This document shows, piece by piece, positions 1 to 7,675 of a stretch of DNA of 64,000 nt. Position numbers and translations under genes: made by a program. A model generated the notes under the pieces. That model searched no databases. It was not told the origin of the DNA and saw nothing but the letters and a program-made list of their open reading frames with translations. Each line of letters opens with the position of its first letter. The first letter of the stretch is position 1. This DNA is from Bacteroidales bacterium UBA5536 (GTDB taxonomy: Bacteria; Bacteroidota; Bacteroidia; Bacteroidales; F082), in NCBI GenBank assembly GCA_002426795.1, contig DINQ01000024.1, positions 51,212 through 115,211 of the forward strand, given 5' to 3'.

Positions 1-578
1 ACGGTCAGTCAAAGCTTGATCATTATGTATATGAAATATCAGCCTATGACCAAATGTACAGATGGCGTCCGGGCGAAACGGCAACCTTGATCTTCAATGC
101 TGACCGCTCAGGCAGTTATCCATTATTGCTTGACAATTACCACAGTCCGGAAGGAAGAAAACTGCAGGGTTATCTCACTGTTGCCTATGATGAAGCCGCT
201 AACAATGAAATGCTGCTGGCATATTCAAAACGCGTGCAAGCAGACATGCAGATGCAGGCTTTCCAGCCATCTGCCATCGAAATGAAAAACTTACTTGAAG
301 GCGAAATGGAATTCCTGAACTACGGATGTAATGCCTGTCATAAATTTGGAGAAGAGTTCAATGGACCTGACTTGCTGATGGTTGACAAGCGACGCACTGA
401 TGATTGGCTCAAAACCTGGATTATGAATCCCGAAGAACACTACAAAGAAGTTGATATTGAAGCCATGCGCCAACGATATAAGCTGGCTATGCCAAACCAA
501 AATGTTTCAGACGCTGATGCCGATAAAATCATCAAGTTCCTCAAACTCCGTTCAACTCAATATATGAGTCAACAATGA
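1..578 (+). CDS. nosZ: NosZ-like nitrous oxide reductase, C-terminal part (cupredoxin domain plus fused cytochrome c), partial
   Basis: The gene is cut by the left edge; the reading frame is open from base 3 and about 190 codons are visible. The first 60 or so codons match the end of the NosZ CuA cupredoxin domain: an ADRSGSY strand, then an LQGYLTV strand equivalent to clade II MQGYL. A cytochrome c domain follows with one haem motif, CNACH, as in the cytochrome-fused NosZ of Wolinella-type clusters. The CuA loop lacks Cys, Cys, His and Met at the ligand positions, and the two haem cysteines are the only cysteines visible. The genes downstream are nosB-, nosD-, nosG-, nosH-, nosF-, nosL- and nosY-like, which supports the nos assignment. 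It could instead be a paralogue of NosZ, because the catalytic propeller lies outside the window. Confidence 0.7.
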   Translation, partial: GQSKLDHYVYEISAYDQMYRWRPGETATLIFNADRSGSYPLLLDNYHSPEGRKLQGYLTVAYDEAANNEMLLAYSKRVQADMQMQAFQPSAIEMKNLLEGEMEFLNYGCNACHKFGEEFNGPDLLMVDKRRTDDWLKTWIMNPEEHYKEVDIEAMRQRYKLAMPNQNVSDADADKIIKFLKLRSTQYMSQQ

Positions 579-585
579 TTTTATC

Positions 586-621
586 AATCCGGGGGACCCA
601 AAAAGTCTCCCGGATTTATTA
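586..621 (+). terminator. Hairpin after the NosZ-like gene
   Basis: A 12-bp stem (586-597 with 605-616, one G-U pair) closes a 7-base loop and is followed by a short T-rich run. It starts 8 bases after the NosZ-like stop codon and probably terminates or attenuates transcription before the cytochrome c5 gene. Confidence 0.7.
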
Positions 622-645
622 CCTTTGGTTTGAATTAATCAAACC
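620..645 (+). promoter_or_regulatory. Putative promoter -7 element with overlapping 19-bp dyad
   Basis: TACCTTTG at 620-627 fits the Bacteroidota -7 consensus TAnnTTTG. It runs directly into a perfect dyad at 627-645 (arms GGTTTGA and TCAAACC, 5-base spacer). The predicted transcription start would lie inside the dyad, the position expected for a repressor operator. The arms resemble FNR/CRP half-sites, but the spacing is one base short of the usual FNR box. Confidence 0.45.
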
Positions 646-672
646 CTAATTTAACTAAACTTAAATCTCTTT

Positions 673-1032
673 ATGAAAAAAATTATTCTGTTGATGGTCA
701 GCGCCTTCATGGCTGTAGGGATGCTGACGAGCTGTGGAGGTGGCGGCGAAAAAGTTGCCAATCTTGAAAATGGAAAAGCTGTTTACGACAAAGCATGCAT
801 AGCCTGTCACTGGAAAGGTGTAGCAGGTGCTGCAGCCCTTACCGACAAAGCCCGCTGGGAAGAAATAGCAGCCAAAGGCATGACTGTGTTAAAAGAACAT
901 GCGTTAAAAGGTTATACTGGCACACACGGAGTGATGCCCGAAAAAGGAACCTGCGTCGATTGCACCGAAGACGATCTGTTTGATGCAATTAGTTATATGA
1001 TGCATGAAGCTGGTGTTACTCCGGCAAAGTAA
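673..1032 (+). CDS. Lipoprotein cytochrome c5-type monohaem protein
   Basis: This is a small (119 aa) periplasmic electron carrier, probably donating electrons to the N2O reductase. A lipoprotein signal ends in LTSC. The haem motif CIACH is at residues 42-46. A GVMPEKG segment supplies the likely axial Met, followed by a second cysteine pair (Cys94 and Cys97) of the kind that forms a disulfide in the cytochrome c5 family. It lies between the NosZ-like gene and nosB, where clade II clusters often carry c-type cytochromes. The electron-donor role is inferred from position only. Confidence 0.85.
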   Translation: MKKIILLMVSAFMAVGMLTSCGGGGEKVANLENGKAVYDKACIACHWKGVAGAAALTDKARWEEIAAKGMTVLKEHALKGYTGTHGVMPEKGTCVDCTEDDLFDAISYMMHEAGVTPAK

Positions 1033-1054
1033 ACTCAACAAAACATTCAGTTCA

Positions 1055-1837
1055 ATGAAAATTAAATCTTATACAATTTTTGCACTTCTTGGGCTTATTT
1101 TGATAGGAGCAACCTATTTCATCCCTATATGGGGAGTAGCATTGCAGAGCATTCAGTATCCAAAGTCGATGTACCCAAAGGGAATCCGAATCAATTTCAA
1201 GTTTGATGGGGTTTATAACGGCTGTGAGGGCGTTAAAGAAAGAGAAGAGCTGGCGATGAACGAAGGTGCCGATTGCCTTGTTGAAATGAATGCTATCAAT
1301 CATTTCATCGGTATGTATCCCATCGTTCAGGGCAGAAACAATCCGGCAGGTATGGAACATCCCAGCTTTTATGTTTTTGATACCAAAAAGGATGCCGAAG
1401 GAAATGATTTGTTTGACCCGGAGACAGGACAGCAAATCAAAGTGGATGTTACTCCTCACACCCTTAAATTTCTGAACAATCTGATGATTTACTCCCCCTA
1501 TATCTTCGTTTTCTTTATCGTGTTGGGGATGATCTTTATAGGCTGGCAGAAAAAACTTGGTTTGGCCTTCGGCCTTATTCCTGCTTTAGTGCCATTTTAT
1601 TTCCTCTTTGTGTATATTTATTACCTGTATTGGTACGGACATAACCTTGGACTGCATGGTGGTGGAGCTTTTGCTGGCATCAAGCCTTTTATGCCCACAG
1701 TTTTTGGTGAAGGAAAAGTAGCTCAGTTTACTACAGAATCTTACCCTTATTACGGGTTTTTTGTTGCATTGGGAGCATTCTTCCTGATGGTTATATCCAT
1801 CTTGCTTAAACGCAAATCGTTGCGTCAGCAAGCTTAA
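1055..1837 (+). CDS. nosB: NosB-like polytopic membrane protein
   Basis: The product has 260 aa. The ATG at 1055 is preferred over an upstream start at 1004 that lies inside the cytochrome gene. A first membrane segment (about residues 6-26) is followed by a large loop of about 120 residues with two cysteines, then three further hydrophobic segments near the C-terminus. Clade II nos clusters place a membrane protein, NosB, of unclear function directly after nosZ, and the size and position fit that. No catalytic motif is visible. The name rests mainly on gene order and topology. Confidence 0.6.
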   Translation: MKIKSYTIFALLGLILIGATYFIPIWGVALQSIQYPKSMYPKGIRINFKFDGVYNGCEGVKEREELAMNEGADCLVEMNAINHFIGMYPIVQGRNNPAGMEHPSFYVFDTKKDAEGNDLFDPETGQQIKVDVTPHTLKFLNNLMIYSPYIFVFFIVLGMIFIGWQKKLGLAFGLIPALVPFYFLFVYIYYLYWYGHNLGLHGGGAFAGIKPFMPTVFGEGKVAQFTTESYPYYGFFVALGAFFLMVISILLKRKSLRQQA

Positions 1838-1869
1838 TTACTTTGAATTGAACTGATGATAAAATAATC

Positions 1870-3183
1870 ATGCGATTCGCTCAGAACATTGGTTGGATAG
1901 GTTGTATTTTTTGGCTGCTCACTGGCAATTTGATTGCTCAGGTAGCTGAATTTGGACTTATCCAACCCGTGAGCGGATATACAGATAATTCACATCCGAT
2001 CAAACTGCAGGAAATCATTGATCAAGCTCCGCCTGGGAAATACATCAAACTCGAACCTGGATATTATACAGGCCCTGTGACCATTACCAAAGATGCCATC
2101 ACCATTGATGGAAATGGACAAGTTACGCTCACTGGCATGAAAAAGGCCTCTGTTATTTACCTTGAAGCCAATAATGTAACCATTAAAAACCTGAAAATTA
2201 TTGAATCTGGTGGTTCGCACGATAAAATCGACTGCGCCGTAAAAATTAAAGGAAATTCAAATGTTATTGACAACTGTCTGATTCAAGAATGTTTATTTGG
2301 CATTGATATTTTCCAATCAGCCCACAACCTGATTAAACATTGCGAAATCAGCTCATTATCGGCCCGAGATCTGGCGCTTAAAGGAGATGCCATCCGGTTA
2401 TGGTATTCCAAGAATAACCTTATCAGGCACAATTACTGGCATCATGTGCGGGATATGGTGGTGTGGTATTCGTCAGAAAACACTTTCGAAAGCAATAAAG
2501 GTGTTGGAAACCGCTACAGCATTCACTTTATGTATGCCCATAACAACCGCATCAAAGACAATTATTTTTATAACAATTCGGTGGGTGTTTTTCTGATGTA
2601 TAGCGAGGAAACCGTTATGACCGGAAACACCATCATGCACTCTACCGGGCTTAGCGGTATGTGCCTTGGTATGAAAGAAACTTCCTCGAACCAAATTTTG
2701 AACAACCGCTTTATCTATAGTTCAGAAGGCATCCACGTTGACGTGTCGCCTTTTGTTCCGGAGAAAATTAACACGGTGATGTACAACGAAATAGCATTTT
2801 GCGGAACAGGCATTAAGTTTCACACCAACCAGGAAGGAAACCTTTACAAATTCAATTATTTCCACAACAACCTCGTCGCTGTAGAAGCTGAAGGAAAAAC
2901 TGCAAATGCCAACATCTGGAAAAACAACTATTTTGACGATTACCAGGGGTTCGATAAAAATGACGATAATATTGGCGATACGCCTTTTACTTTATATGCT
3001 TACGTTGAACACCTTTGGACTTTCGACAAGGATATGAAGTTTTTTTATGGTTCTCCCCTTCTGCTCGTGCTCGATTTCTTAGAGAGACTTGCGCCGTTTT
3101 CAGAGCCCAAACTGGTACTTCGTGATAAAGAACCGATATTTATCTGGGAAGATATTAATCAAGATCAAAAAATAGTAGAATAG
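1870..3183 (+). CDS. nosD: NosD, periplasmic beta-helix protein for CuZ maturation
   Basis: The product has 437 aa with an N-terminal signal peptide (residues 1-24). Most of the length is right-handed parallel beta-helix repeats: many short turns with N-x-I and G-N motifs, for example NNVTIKNLKI and GNSNVIDN, as in the CASH/NosD family. NosD works with the NosFY ABC transporter in delivering sulfur or copper for the CuZ centre of N2O reductase. It starts 32 bases after nosB and ends directly against the next gene, consistent with one operon. A generic copper-binding periplasmic NosD paralogue would look similar, but the nosF, nosY and nosL genes nearby favour true NosD. Confidence 0.9.
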   Translation: MRFAQNIGWIGCIFWLLTGNLIAQVAEFGLIQPVSGYTDNSHPIKLQEIIDQAPPGKYIKLEPGYYTGPVTITKDAITIDGNGQVTLTGMKKASVIYLEANNVTIKNLKIIESGGSHDKIDCAVKIKGNSNVIDNCLIQECLFGIDIFQSAHNLIKHCEISSLSARDLALKGDAIRLWYSKNNLIRHNYWHHVRDMVVWYSSENTFESNKGVGNRYSIHFMYAHNNRIKDNYFYNNSVGVFLMYSEETVMTGNTIMHSTGLSGMCLGMKETSSNQILNNRFIYSSEGIHVDVSPFVPEKINTVMYNEIAFCGTGIKFHTNQEGNLYKFNYFHNNLVAVEAEGKTANANIWKNNYFDDYQGFDKNDDNIGDTPFTLYAYVEHLWTFDKDMKFFYGSPLLLVLDFLERLAPFSEPKLVLRDKEPIFIWEDINQDQKIVE

Positions 3184-3585
3184 ATGTCAAAACGCAGATA
3201 TATAGCAAGTTTACTGGCCATCCTGCACCTGGCATTTATCATCCTGCCCGAAATACAATTGTGGCGCTATATCGGTATGCAACTCGAGTCAAACTATTCT
3301 GTCCATACTACCGTTCACAATGACTCTGTTCTTCCCCTCACGGGCGACATCACTTACTTAAATGCTCTTCTTGCCCGCGCAAAAGAACATAACGATGACG
3401 AGAACAAAGCAAAGTTTCCGGAAAACAATATCTCTCACACCAGTCTGATTTATTTGCCTGGTTCATCACTTTTTAATCTGAATGATTTTCCTAAAATGCT
3501 TGTCAGCTATTATGAAAGTGAAAGCTTTTTCATTGACTGGCTGAAACGCATCCCATCTCCCCCGCCGAAATCATCTTTTTGCTGA
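3184..3585 (+). CDS. Small hypothetical protein between nosD and the copper receptor
   Basis: I do not recognise this 133 aa protein. Its ATG follows the nosD stop codon with no gap, so it is probably translated from the same message. One hydrophobic segment (about residues 7-25) looks like a signal anchor or signal peptide. The rest is polar, with several His residues, and ends in a proline-rich tail PSPPPKSSFC with the only cysteine at the last position. Small secreted proteins of this kind are often found before TonB receptors in Bacteroidota, so a metal-related role is possible but unproven. Confidence 0.6.
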   Translation: MSKRRYIASLLAILHLAFIILPEIQLWRYIGMQLESNYSVHTTVHNDSVLPLTGDITYLNALLARAKEHNDDENKAKFPENNISHTSLIYLPGSSLFNLNDFPKMLVSYYESESFFIDWLKRIPSPPPKSSFC

Positions 3586-3636
3586 TCAGTCTGCCTGGTT
3601 TGCCCTCTTTCCCTATTTAGGAGCTAACCAGAAGAT

Positions 3637-3686
3637 TGAACACTGATTAATCAACTAATTATTTAGTTATTCTGTTTTACGTAAAA
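3637..3686 (+). promoter_or_regulatory. Cluster of three palindromes ahead of the copper receptor
   Basis: Three dyads lie within 50 bases: TGATTAATCA (3643-3652), AACTAA-TTAT-TTAGTT (3653-3668) and the perfect 12-bp TTTTACGTAAAA (3675-3686). The last ends 15 bases before the receptor ATG at 3702. Such a cluster suggests repressor binding, possibly copper-responsive. No known consensus was matched. Confidence 0.4.
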
Positions 3687-3701
3687 TAAAATCACAAAAA
3701 G

Positions 3702-5777
3702 ATGACAAGATTTAAAATTGTTTTAAAAATAGCAATATTAGCCTCGTTGATGGCTAGCTTTACGGTATCGCTCGCTCAATCGGACACGCTGGTACTTGAA
3801 GAAATATTGGTGACGGCAAAAAGTGCCTCCAACCTAAGTAAAACCAATATCAACGGCACAACACTTCAGTTCGAAAATCCGCATGATGGCGGTGCCATGT
3901 TTATCAACAAGGCTGGTTTCGGTGTCGAAAAGCGCGGCAATTACGGCATGGAGCCTGTGTTGAGGGGTTTCAAATACAGTCAGCTCAACGTCCTGATCGA
4001 CGGAGGAGTAAACAGTACCAATGCCTGCCCCAACCGAATGGATCCCACCATTTCGCAGGTGGCACCTGAAGAAATCGAAAAAATTGAAGTTATCAAAGGA
4101 CCTTTCAGCGTCCGATATGGACAAACTTTTGGTGGCATCATCAACATTGTCAACCGCAAACCTGATCGTTCGGTTGGTAAATCCTTTTCAGGAGCAGTTG
4201 AAGGCGGTTATCAATCGAATGGTGGAAACATCTATACCAATCTGTTTACGCAACTGGTAGCAGGTAAAACTGACTTCTCACTCAACTTTGGATACAAAGA
4301 TTATGGCAATTACAAAAGCGGCAGCGGCCAAGAAATTGCATCCTCCTTCAACCGCTTGGGCTATGCCATGAAGCTGGGATACCAGTTTTCGGCCGATCAG
4401 CGCCTTCAAATTACCTGGCGACAAAGTATGGCTAAAGATGTGCTATACGCGGGTCTGCCCATGGATGCTGACAAAGACAACAGCAGCATACTTTCGTTAG
4501 ACTATGCTGTGAATAATGTGAGCCCCTTGCTGAAATCGTTTAAACTGAAAGCATATGGAAGTTATGTCGACCATGAGATGTCGAACACACGCCGACCAGC
4601 TTATGCAGCAGTACATGCTGTTTCGCCTGTAAATGCCACAGTTTTTGGTGGTCGTACAGAATTCGGCCTGCAAACAGGTGGTGCCAATATGCTTTTTGCT
4701 GGCATCGACTTTAAACACATTGGTAAAGATGGCGTACGCAACCGCCTGGTCTTTAAAAACACCTGTACTGGAGCCACTTTCGACCCACCAAAAGCTTTTA
4801 TAGACAAAACCTGGCAAGACTCGAACCAGGACGACCTGGGTATTTTCCTTGAAAACAAACGCGACATCAATGAAAACATGGTCTGGACACTGGGTATCAG
4901 GTCTGATGTGAATATGTATGGCATCAATGATCCTGATGCGGGTTTTCTGGAACAATACAACAACGAAATCAAGCCTGATGACCATATTGACATTTCTGCC
5001 ACCACTTCGATTACATGGTTCCTGCCTAAAAACCTGAATGTCTATTTTGCACTCGCACGATCAACACGCGCACCTGAACTTTCTGAGTTGTTTATCAACC
5101 ATTTAAGTATAGGAATGGATGCCTACGAGTATATTGGCAATCCCGATTTGAAATCAGAGGTCAACTATCAGTTCGACATTCGGATGGAGAAAAAACTGGG
5201 CAAAGTAGGCTTCTTCGGTGATGTTTACTATGCCTACATCACAGATTACATTACTGCTGTAGTTGACGAAACGATTCCCAGAATTTACACCCCCTGTAAC
5301 GATCCCAAATTTACCAAACAATTCCGCAATGCAGATGAAGTGTTCCTTACGGGATTTGAAGCCGGGTTTAATTGGGAAATCATGCCGGCACTGCAGTATG
5401 ATTTAGTTGTTTCCTATGTGTATGGCCAAAATATCAGCTGGGACGAACCTCTGGCAGAAATCACGCCACTGACAGCTGCAACGTCACTCACTTATACGCA
5501 TAACAAACTCAAAGCTGAAATTCATGGTCGCGTGGTTGATGCACAAAACCGTGTTTCCGGCTCCTTCAACGAATCAAAGACACCTGGTTTTGCAGTGTTT
5601 GATTTATACGCCAACTATAACTTTTTCAGCAAATTAGATATTGCAATTGGCGTCAAAAACCTATTCAACAAAAACTATGTTGAACATTTAAGTCGAGCCT
5701 ATAAAGCCATGGATATCCAAAGTCTGTATTTTGAGCCGGGTAGAAGTATAAATGTGAGTTTGAAGTACCGTTTTTAG
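3702..5777 (+). CDS. nosA: TonB-dependent outer-membrane copper receptor, NosA/OprC type
   Basis: The product has 691 aa: signal peptide (to about residue 25), plug domain with a TonB-box-like start (LVLEEILVTA), then a 22-strand-type barrel ending in aromatic SLKYRF. The plug has Cys109-x3-Met113 (CPNRM) and the barrel has His291-x-Met293 (HEM). Pseudomonas OprC binds copper through the same CxxxM and HxM pair at nearly the same separation. NosA, its relative, is needed for copper supply to N2O reductase. The position inside the nos cluster agrees. It has its own upstream region with several palindromes, so expression may be copper-regulated separately from nosD. Confidence 0.85.
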   Translation: MTRFKIVLKIAILASLMASFTVSLAQSDTLVLEEILVTAKSASNLSKTNINGTTLQFENPHDGGAMFINKAGFGVEKRGNYGMEPVLRGFKYSQLNVLIDGGVNSTNACPNRMDPTISQVAPEEIEKIEVIKGPFSVRYGQTFGGIINIVNRKPDRSVGKSFSGAVEGGYQSNGGNIYTNLFTQLVAGKTDFSLNFGYKDYGNYKSGSGQEIASSFNRLGYAMKLGYQFSADQRLQITWRQSMAKDVLYAGLPMDADKDNSSILSLDYAVNNVSPLLKSFKLKAYGSYVDHEMSNTRRPAYAAVHAVSPVNATVFGGRTEFGLQTGGANMLFAGIDFKHIGKDGVRNRLVFKNTCTGATFDPPKAFIDKTWQDSNQDDLGIFLENKRDINENMVWTLGIRSDVNMYGINDPDAGFLEQYNNEIKPDDHIDISATTSITWFLPKNLNVYFALARSTRAPELSELFINHLSIGMDAYEYIGNPDLKSEVNYQFDIRMEKKLGKVGFFGDVYYAYITDYITAVVDETIPRIYTPCNDPKFTKQFRNADEVFLTGFEAGFNWEIMPALQYDLVVSYVYGQNISWDEPLAEITPLTAATSLTYTHNKLKAEIHGRVVDAQNRVSGSFNESKTPGFAVFDLYANYNFFSKLDIAIGVKNLFNKNYVEHLSRAYKAMDIQSLYFEPGRSINVSLKYRF

Positions 5778-5827
5778 AATAAGTATCTGTACTAGATAAT
5801 TGCTAATTCAAAATAAAGAATTGCTGA

Positions 5828-5860
5828 GGGGGCTCAGTTTGGTTATTAAGCTGAGCCCCT
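5828..5860 (+). terminator. Hairpin after the copper receptor gene
   Basis: A perfect 9-bp GC-rich stem (GGGGCTCAG at 5829-5837 with CTGAGCCCC at 5851-5859) encloses a 13-base loop, between the receptor stop codon and the next gene. It lacks a clear T-run, so it may terminate weakly or stabilise the 3' end. Confidence 0.5.
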
Positions 5861-5882
5861 ACTAACTAAAATTGAACATCCC

Positions 5883-6698
5883 ATGAAAAAAAATGCCAAT
5901 GAAGTCTCCAGGAGAGACTTTCTGAAATCAGGAGCCATAGCAGCAGGTGCCATCGCAGTGATTGGTGCAGGCACTTTTGTTCTGGACCATGAAGCAGCCA
6001 AATCGATGCCTCGCGAAGGTTTTCTTCGCCCACCGGGTGCCATCGAAGAAGAAGACTTTTTGTACGGTTGCATCAAATGCGGTTTGTGTGTTCAAATATG
6101 TCCGGTACATGCAATTAAACTGGCCGGCGCTCATGAAGGTCTTGGATACGGAACGCCTTACATCGATCCGCGTGAGCAGGCTTGCGACTTCTCATGCGAT
6201 GCCCTGCAATGTGTTGAGACTTGTCCAACTTCGGTACTCGATTTCAAACAATTTAAAGAAACCGGACTCAGAGCTGTTGAAGCTGCAGCTGCGGAACCCG
6301 GAGTTGACATGTCGCAAGTTAATCCTTTTGAAGTACAAAAGGTTGCCATGAAAAATGCGGTAAAAATCGGCAAAGCAGTAGTGAACAAACACACTTGTCT
6401 GGCGCATGCCGGAAAGCCTTTCAAGGGCGTTTCACGTGGCACCGATTTCTCTGGCATCCTTCGATCTCCTAACGATGTAAATTCATCTGCCACACCTTTA
6501 CGCGATCGTGAATACGATCAGGATATCTGTCATTTGTGTGTAACCGAATGCCCAATTGGCGAAAAAGCCATTGTTCAGGTACGCAACCGCAATGGGCGTA
6601 AACTGATCCCCCGTGTACTTGATGGTTGCACAGGATGCGGTGTTTGCGAGATGGTTTGCCCAACCGAACATGCCAGTATAGTAATTGAACCCTTTTAA
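5883..6698 (+). CDS. nosG: NosG-like (NapG family) Tat-exported ferredoxin with four [4Fe-4S] motifs
   Basis: The product has 271 aa and a twin-arginine signal SRRDFLK followed by a hydrophobic stretch. Four cysteine clusters are visible: CIKCGLCVQICP, CDFSCDALQCVETCP, CHLCVTECP and CTGCGVCEMVCP, matching the NapG/NosG pattern. In clade II N2O reducers NosG and NosH are proposed to carry electrons from menaquinol to periplasmic cytochrome c and NosZ. It stands 12 bases before the NosH-like partner. NapG of a nitrate reductase would look alike, but no nap genes are present and the neighbours are nos genes. Confidence 0.85.
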   Translation: MKKNANEVSRRDFLKSGAIAAGAIAVIGAGTFVLDHEAAKSMPREGFLRPPGAIEEEDFLYGCIKCGLCVQICPVHAIKLAGAHEGLGYGTPYIDPREQACDFSCDALQCVETCPTSVLDFKQFKETGLRAVEAAAAEPGVDMSQVNPFEVQKVAMKNAVKIGKAVVNKHTCLAHAGKPFKGVSRGTDFSGILRSPNDVNSSATPLRDREYDQDICHLCVTECPIGEKAIVQVRNRNGRKLIPRVLDGCTGCGVCEMVCPTEHASIVIEPF

Positions 6699-6710
6699 TG
6701 CTTTGCAATC

Positions 6711-7658
6711 ATGAATACTACCTACTTCACCAATGGAAAAAATAAAGCAGCGCTGGCACCTAAGTCAGTTGAGCAAATGCCACATAGCAAAGCGGGTCTC
6801 TCATTTACCGACTGGCGCGATGCCCGCAAGAAAAACCACAAATGGCGAAACATCCGATGGGCAATTCTTGTGTTTATGAACCTGCTATTCGTGCTTTCTT
6901 TTACTTTCGACCTGGCAGTTCTTGAAGGATCGCTGAGTGGTTCACGCCTGATTGGTTTTTACCTGATGGACCCCTACAACTCTTTGCAGCTTTTGGCTGT
7001 AAGCTCCCGCACAGGTTATATTACCATGCTCACGATGAACTTCTGGATTGGACTCACGACTATTCTACTGTTTTGGGCAGTTTTAGGTGGAAGGTCATAC
7101 TGCTCCTGGATGTGTCCATATCATTTCATTTCAGAGTGGGCTGAAAAACTGCATCTCTTTCTGGTTAAAAAGAAAAAGATTTCAGAGCGATCATTCAACA
7201 GAGGCATCAGGTTTGTTATCCTAATTGGCTTTGTTTTGCTCGCTTTTCTGACGAAAAACCTCGTATTCGAAAACCTCAATGTAGTCGGGATCGTCTCAAA
7301 AGCTATGATCTATGGTCCAAGCTTACTACTCCTTTGGGTTCTTTTCATTATATTGGTCGAGGTGTTTTTAAGCAGACGATTTTGGTGTAGGTATATCTGC
7401 CCGATAGGTACAACATGGAGTTTAGTTGGTCATGTTTCGCCACTGGCTGTTAAGTTCGACCTCGAAAAATGTGGTTATTGCCTTGAATGTCAAAAGGTTT
7501 GCTTAGTGCCACATGAGCTCTGGTTTGTAAAACGGGGTACTGCCACGCAAGATGAGCATTATGTAGGCTCTGATTGCACACGTTGCGGCTTGTGTATAGA
7601 TGTTTGCCCCGGAAAAGCGCTCTCATATTCAATCAAAGGAGCCTCAGCGGTTCTGTAA
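6711..7658 (+). CDS. nosH: NosH-like (NapH family) membrane ferredoxin, quinol-oxidising partner of NosG
   Basis: The product has 315 aa with four to five membrane segments. Two CxxxCP motifs lie at membrane edges (CSWMCP and CRYICP), as in NapH. The C-terminus holds two [4Fe-4S] sites (CGYCLECQKVC and CTRCGLCIDVCP). NapH/NosH proteins are thought to oxidise menaquinol and pass electrons to NosG. An additional N-terminal cytosolic stretch of about 45 residues precedes the first membrane segment. The gene is 17 bases before nosF. Confidence 0.85.
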   Translation: MNTTYFTNGKNKAALAPKSVEQMPHSKAGLSFTDWRDARKKNHKWRNIRWAILVFMNLLFVLSFTFDLAVLEGSLSGSRLIGFYLMDPYNSLQLLAVSSRTGYITMLTMNFWIGLTTILLFWAVLGGRSYCSWMCPYHFISEWAEKLHLFLVKKKKISERSFNRGIRFVILIGFVLLAFLTKNLVFENLNVVGIVSKAMIYGPSLLLLWVLFIILVEVFLSRRFWCRYICPIGTTWSLVGHVSPLAVKFDLEKCGYCLECQKVCLVPHELWFVKRGTATQDEHYVGSDCTRCGLCIDVCPGKALSYSIKGASAVL

Positions 7659-7675
7659 TCAACAAAAATTCATCA

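Noticed and set aside
1..578. Reading the left-edge protein as an oxidase subunit II fused to cytochrome c
   Set aside because: The ADRSGSY and LQGYL strands match NosZ more closely than subunit II, and the neighbours are nos genes. A true subunit II with CuA is encoded separately at 33861-34772.
627..645. Canonical FNR box
   Set aside because: TTGA and TCAA are separated by 5 bases rather than the 6 of TTGAT-N4-ATCAA, so it was kept only as an unassigned dyad.
4497..4985. Open frame of about 162 codons antisense to the copper receptor
   Set aside because: The + strand barrel is continuous through this region and the antisense product resembles nothing known.
5883..7658. Periplasmic nitrate reductase genes napG and napH
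   Set aside because: The protein families are shared, but napA, napB and napD are absent and the genes are embedded among nosD, nosF, nosL and nosY.
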